A DNA stretch of 7,941 nt from an uncultured Bacteroidales bacterium (lineage in GTDB: Bacteria; Bacteroidota; Bacteroidia; Bacteroidales; UBA932): the NCBI GenBank assembly GCA_902488725.1, contig CABTXO010000064.1, positions 1 through 7,941 of the forward strand, in the 5' to 3' direction. The notes under the pieces are model-generated. The model worked only from the letters and a program-made list of their open reading frames with translations. It ran no database searches and was not told the DNA's origin. Below are positions 4,462 through 7,941 of the stretch, in pieces (position 1 is the first letter of the stretch; every line of letters starts with the position of its first letter). Position numbers and translations under genes: made by a program.

Positions 4462-4740
4462 ATGTACGCGGACAAGGACATGCGCGGCCTGGTCAGCCTC
4501 TTCGAGCTGGACAGGCAGGACAGGAGCGCCATCCGGGCGGCTCTGCAGATGGCCATGCAGGCATGGACGGCGCAGCTCTCGGAATTCAACGGGATGGACA
4601 ACGCCCGTCTGTACACATCGGACCTGCAGCGGAAGCTCCATCTGGAGCAGTGCCTGGAAGTCGCACGGAAGATCGTCTTCGAGCTGGACCGCGCGGACGA
4701 GAAACCGGAGACCGAGTCTCCGTTCCGGATGCAAGCCTGA
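4462..4740 (+). CDS. Small helical hypothetical protein, 92 aa
   Basis: The protein starts MYADKDMRGLVSLFELD and is nearly all helix: a segment with DRSAIRAALQMAMQAWTAQL, a loop with NGMDNARLYTS, a second long helix with LQRKLHLEQCLEVARKIVFELD, and an acidic end. No known motif is visible. Its start lies two bases after the stop of the HTH-like gene, and the stop is followed by an 81-nt gap before the primase-helicase gene that holds the tRNA-like structure. The last codons overlap the region that could provide the 5' acceptor strand of that structure. It could be a helical partner of the primase-helicase, which is only positional inference. Confidence 0.6.
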   Translation: MYADKDMRGLVSLFELDRQDRSAIRAALQMAMQAWTAQLSEFNGMDNARLYTSDLQRKLHLEQCLEVARKIVFELDRADEKPETESPFRMQA

Positions 4741-4741
4741 G

Positions 4742-4804
4742 GCACCCGGGCGCGACGGGGGCCAAAGAGACATCAGCGGGGTTCGAATCCCCGCCTGGCA
4801 GCCA
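4742..4804 (+). other. tRNA-like T-arm and acceptor 3' end with encoded CCA, incomplete
   Basis: CGGGG-TTCGAAT-CCCCG (4777-4793) is an ideal T-arm: 5-bp stem and 7-nt loop. It is followed by a 7-nt acceptor-like strand CCTGGCA, G, and CCA (4802-4804). Upstream, GCACCCG (4742-4748) pairs with CGGGGGC (4756-4762) in six of seven positions around a 7-nt loop GGCGCGA, but this loop lacks the universal U33. No true D-arm exists; the best 5' acceptor (TGCAAGC at 4730-4736, inside the preceding gene) pairs in five of seven positions. I call it tRNA-like, not tRNA: a decayed gene, a fragment, or an RNA structure before the primase gene. Confidence 0.4.
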
Positions 4805-4821
4805 AAAAACAATTTTGAAAA

Positions 4822-7800
4822 ATGATTCCACGAGAAGTCATAGACCAGATCCTTTCGATCGACCTGAAGTCCATCATAGAGGGGGAGGGATTTCAGCTCA
4901 AACAGGCCGGCAAGAACTACCAGTGCTGTTGCCCGTTCCACAACGAGAAGACCCCGTCCTTCATCATGTCTCCGACGCGGAACACGGCGCACTGCTTCGG
5001 TTCGTGCGGCAAGACCTGGAACGCCATCGGCTTCATCATGGACCTGAAGCGCCTGAACTTCCCGGATGCGGTGGACTACCTGTGCGGGCGGCTGGGCATC
5101 CATTACGAGAAGCGCGAACCGACCGCCGAGGAGCGGGAGGAGCAGTTCCGCCGCGACACGCTCATCGCCGCCAACAACGCGGCGCTGGAGTACTTCCAGG
5201 CGTGCTTCGAGGAGTCCCCGGGCGCAAGGGAATACGTCAGGAAGAGGAAGTGGACCGATGAGATCTTGAACGAATTCTCGGTAGGCTACGCACCCGCAAG
5301 CGGAGGGCTGCTGAAGCACATGACGGGCCTGGGGTGGAAGACCGACAAGCTGCTCGAGGCGGGGCTGGTCAAGCGGAGCGACAAGGACGGCTCCCTGTAC
5401 GACACATTCCGGAACCGCGTGATATTCCCGGTCCGCTCCAGGACCGGATACGTATGCGGCTTCACCGGCCGCTACATCGGCCAGAAGGAGGGCATCCCCA
5501 AATACCTGAACACGGAGGAGACCGAGCTGTACAAGAAGGGGAAGCTGCTGTTCGGACTGTACGAGGCCTACCGGACGATCTCGCTCACCGACACGGTCAT
5601 CCTCTGCGAGGGCAATCCTGACGTGATCCGTCTGAACATCATCGGGCAGGCGAACGCCGTGGCACCATGCGGCACCGCGCTCACGGACGACCAGATCGAC
5701 ATCCTCAAGGCCAGGGCGAAGAAGGTGATCCTGATCGGGGACACGGACGGTGCCGGAGTCAAGGCAGTGGTGAAGAACGGGGAGGCGCTGCTGAAGGCCG
5801 GCCTGGCCGTGCGGGTGATGACGCTGCCTGAGGGGAAAGACCCGGACGAATATTTCGGCCTCAATCCGAAGGGCTACGATGCTTGTCTGGGCAGCTGCAC
5901 GAAGGACTACGTGGTGCGTATGTGCGATCGGGAGTTCCGGGACGAGTTCGGGGAGAAGCTGAAGATGTCCCAGACGGAGGCGGCGGAGAAGATCAAGCGG
6001 ATCGCCGCCCTCATGGCGTGGGTGAAGGACGAGGCGGCCGTGGCGATGTACCTGGAGACGTTCAAGCGGGAGTTCAAGGCCGGCAAGGTCTGGGAGGCGT
6101 CCTACTACAAGGCCAAGAACGAGCTGGAGCGGAAGGCCGCGAAGGACGAGGACATGCAGGAGATGCTCCGGGACTACGGCTTCTACGTCAAGGACAACTG
6201 CTACTACGGGGCGGGTGCACAGTCGAAGGACCGCCGGTGGAGCAACTTCATCCTGATCCCGATCCTGCACATCCGGGACGAGAAGAACGCCCGGAGAATA
6301 TTCCTGATCCGCAACAGCATGCGCGAGGAGTCGGTGATCAAGTTCCAGCAGAGCGAGCTGGTGTCGCCGACCGACTTCAAGGTGCGGACCGAGACGTCCG
6401 GAAACTACGTGTGGGAGGCGGGGCCGGAGTCCATCACGGCGATCAAGCGGTACCTGTACCGGGAGACACCGTCGGCGGACGAGATCAGGCAGCTGGGCTG
6501 GCAGAAGCGGTACGGCTTCTACGCCTGGGGCAACGGAGGCCTGGACGACGGCACCTTCGTCAAGGCGGACAAGTACGGGATCCTGGACATCCGGGGAAAG
6601 CGGTACTACATGCCCGGCTGCGCGGCCGACACGCAGGACAACACGTCCGGCTACCAGCTCGACCGAAAGTTCGTCTACGCCGTCACCAACGACATCAGCC
6701 TGCGCGACTACGCCTCCATGCTGATCAGGAGCTTCGGGGACAACGCCAAGGTCGCGCTCTGCTTCCTGGTGGCCACGCTGTTCCGGGACGTGATAGTTTC
6801 CGTCACGACCTCCTTCCCCATCCTCAATCTCTTCGGGCCGAAAGGAACGGGGAAATCCGAGCTGGGTCATTCGCTCACCTCCTTCTTCATCCCGAACTAC
6901 ACCGCCCCCAACATCAGCAACACCACCAAGGCCGCGCTGGCGGAGGCGGTGGCCGAGGTAAGCAACGCGGTGGTGCACCTGGATGAATACAAGAACAGCA
7001 TCCCTGTCGAGAAGCTGGAGTTTCTGAAGGGTCTGTGGGACGGGACCGGACGGAGCAGGATGAACATGGACAACGACAAGAAGCGGGAGACCACGGCCGT
7101 GGACTGCGGGGGGGTGATGTCAGGGCAGGAGATGCCGACCAAGGACATCGCGCTCTTCAACCGGCTGGTGTTCCTTTCCTTCACCCGGAGCGAGTTCAGC
7201 GACGAGGAGAAGCGGCACTACGATGAGCTGAAGGCCATCGAGAAGCGCGGGCTCACCCATCTTACCGGGGAGATCCTCAAGCTTCGGAACGCGTTCGTCC
7301 GGAACTTCCGCTCCTCCTGGGAGGAGGCCGTGGACGCGCTGAACGGGAAGCTGCGCGGAAAAATGATCGAGGACAGGACGCTCCGCAACTGGGCGACCGT
7401 GCTCGCGGCCTTCAAGGCTGTGGAACCGGATCTGTCGATGCCGTTCACCTACTCCGAGATGCTTGATATGACGGCCATGCTGTGCCTCGGCCAGAGCCGC
7501 AAGACGAAGCAGAACGGCGAGCTGTCCGGCTTCTGGGAACTGGTTGACACCATGGTAAGCGGTTCCAAGGCATGGATGGACGTGGACTACAGAATCATGA
7601 AGGGGATGGACTTCCGGGTCAAGGACGGGTGCCACAGCGTGCGGATCAAGGAGAGCAACATGCCGTTCGGTCTCCATCCGGACAAGAATTACCTGCTGAT
7701 CAACTTCGGCCGCCTCTCATCGCTGTATGCCAAGGAGGGGCGCGAGACCGACTCGAACATTCTCCCGAATGGGACGCTGCGCTTCTACCTGGAGCATTCC

Positions 7801-7941
7801 CCGGAGTTCATCGGAACCGCGCTCTCCGTCAAGTTCAAGGTCCCGGACAGCTCGACCGGGTACATCACGAACGATTCCAGAAACGTCAAATCCAAGCCAA
7901 ACAAGGCCATGATGTTCGACTACGACCTGCTGCAGGAGACA
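4822..7941 (+). CDS. Primase-helicase fusion: CHC2 zinc finger, TOPRIM, P-loop ATPase (3' end outside window)
   Basis: The frame is open from the ATG at 4822 to the window end, 1040 codons with no stop. Residues about 10-75 form a DnaG-type CHC2 zinc finger: CPFH (C37, H40), then EKTPSF, then CFGSCG with C58 and C62. The usual form is CFGCG, so one residue is inserted in this knuckle. The TOPRIM domain follows: VILCEGNPDVI with E263 as the expected catalytic Glu, PCGTALTDDQ at 282-291, and GDTDGAG with D307 and D309 as metal ligands. The C-terminal half carries Walker A GPKGTGKS (672-679), Walker B VVHLDEY (717-723), a VMSGQE strand (765-770) as a likely sensor motif, and R781 in NRL as a candidate arginine finger. 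This is a phage-type replication enzyme that makes primers and probably unwinds DNA. The ATPase is not DnaB-like by these motifs. It is strongly GC-rich and ends the coupled early operon. Confidence 0.9.
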   Translation, partial: MIPREVIDQILSIDLKSIIEGEGFQLKQAGKNYQCCCPFHNEKTPSFIMSPTRNTAHCFGSCGKTWNAIGFIMDLKRLNFPDAVDYLCGRLGIHYEKREPTAEEREEQFRRDTLIAANNAALEYFQACFEESPGAREYVRKRKWTDEILNEFSVGYAPASGGLLKHMTGLGWKTDKLLEAGLVKRSDKDGSLYDTFRNRVIFPVRSRTGYVCGFTGRYIGQKEGIPKYLNTEETELYKKGKLLFGLYEAYRTISLTDTVILCEGNPDVIRLNIIGQANAVAPCGTALTDDQIDILKARAKKVILIGDTDGAGVKAVVKNGEALLKAGLAVRVMTLPEGKDPDEYFGLNPKGYDACLGSCTKDYVVRMCDREFRDEFGEKLKMSQTEAAEKIKRIAALMAWVKDEAAVAMYLETFKREFKAGKVWEASYYKAKNELERKAAKDEDMQEMLRDYGFYVKDNCYYGAGAQSKDRRWSNFILIPILHIRDEKNARRIFLIRNSMREESVIKFQQSELVSPTDFKVRTETSGNYVWEAGPESITAIKRYLYRETPSADEIRQLGWQKRYGFYAWGNGGLDDGTFVKADKYGILDIRGKRYYMPGCAADTQDNTSGYQLDRKFVYAVTNDISLRDYASMLIRSFGDNAKVALCFLVATLFRDVIVSVTTSFPILNLFGPKGTGKSELGHSLTSFFIPNYTAPNISNTTKAALAEAVAEVSNAVVHLDEYKNSIPVEKLEFLKGLWDGTGRSRMNMDNDKKRETTAVDCGGVMSGQEMPTKDIALFNRLVFLSFTRSEFSDEEKRHYDELKAIEKRGLTHLTGEILKLRNAFVRNFRSSWEEAVDALNGKLRGKMIEDRTLRNWATVLAAFKAVEPDLSMPFTYSEMLDMTAMLCLGQSRKTKQNGELSGFWELVDTMVSGSKAWMDVDYRIMKGMDFRVKDGCHSVRIKESNMPFGLHPDKNYLLINFGRLSSLYAKEGRETDSNILPNGTLRFYLEHSPEFIGTALSVKFKVPDSSTGYITNDSRNVKSKPNKAMMFDYDLLQET

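Larger units (their letters stand above)
1497..7941. mobile_element. Left part of an integrated prophage-like element (right end outside window)
   Basis: From the tRNA-Ser remnant rightward the gene content changes from chromosomal to phage-like: a leftward XRE repressor block, a divergent control region with operator-like repeats, a tight rightward operon of proteins of 31-105 aa, and a primase-helicase. Base composition also changes, from AT-rich in 1725-2960 to strongly GC-rich in the rightward operon. No integrase or structural gene is visible, so phage, satellite and plasmid-like element are all possible. The exact left boundary is inferred from the tRNA fragment; no second copy of the core is available in this window. 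Confidence 0.65.

Noticed and set aside
4729..4804. A complete functional tRNA gene
   Set aside because: The T-arm is perfect, but no D-arm can be formed, the possible anticodon loop lacks U33, and the acceptor stem pairs at only five of seven positions.
4356..5261. 301-codon plus-strand frame overlapping several small genes and the primase start
   Set aside because: The translation is Arg/Gly/Pro-rich without motifs and overlaps genes with tight, coupled starts.
4456..6978. An 840-codon open frame on the minus strand opposite the primase-helicase gene
   Set aside because: It is a by-product of GC-rich codons on the plus strand: the translation is full of Arg, Val, Leu, His and Gly with no domain, whereas the plus-strand frame has clear CHC2, TOPRIM and Walker motifs.
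5883..6986. 367-codon plus-strand frame inside the primase-helicase gene
   Set aside because: It is a +1-type shadow of the real frame, with low-complexity Gly/Arg/Gln/His content and no domain.
1..7941. CRISPR array, rRNA genes, transposase or complete insertion sequence
   Set aside because: No regularly spaced repeats, rRNA-like stretches or transposase motifs were seen on either strand.

Overview
The window looks like a junction between a Bacteroidales chromosome and an integrated, prophage-like element. Three things point to Bacteroidales: a DUF1343 (NamZ-type) cell-wall enzyme, a DUF4251 lipoprotein (a family typical of Bacteroidales), and a promoter with the Bacteroides -7 consensus TAnnTTTG. 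I cannot name the genus from sequence alone.

Layout. Bases 1-735 (+) hold the 3' part of a namZ-like gene, cut by the window edge. Bases 736-906 hold two candidate terminator hairpins between convergent genes. Bases 907-1404 (-) encode a DUF4251 lipoprotein. Bases 1439-1496 (-) hold what reads as the 3' end of a tRNA-Ser (half T-loop, T-stem, acceptor strand and G73), followed at once by a strong intrinsic terminator. The tRNA body is missing, which is what remains when an element integrates into the 3' end of a tRNA gene. I take this as the chromosome/element junction. Bases 1497-1724 have no gene but contain a perfect 10-bp hairpin.

The element starts with an AT-rich leftward block (2905 down to 1725): an XRE/cI-like repressor, a 42-aa small protein and a membrane-anchored HIRAN-domain protein. 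It is divided from a rightward operon by a control region with three GTAAGT half-sites, two of them forming a palindrome inside the spacer of a Bacteroides-type promoter. This looks like a lysogeny switch.

The rightward operon (3060 to the window end) holds eight closely packed small genes, four of whose junctions are 4-bp ATGA stop/start overlaps. They include two small membrane proteins, a Cys-rich probable zinc-binding protein and an HTH-like protein. They lead into a large GC-rich gene (4822 to beyond 7941, at least 1040 aa) for a primase-helicase fusion with a CHC2 zinc finger, a TOPRIM domain and a C-terminal P-loop ATPase. Just before it lies a tRNA-like T-arm/acceptor/CCA fragment inside the operon.

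The probable logic: the repressor holds the rightward promoter silent in the integrated state; on release, the small early genes and the replication enzyme are made together by coupled translation. No integrase, capsid, portal or terminase gene is in the window, so phage, phage satellite and plasmid-like element cannot be told apart here.
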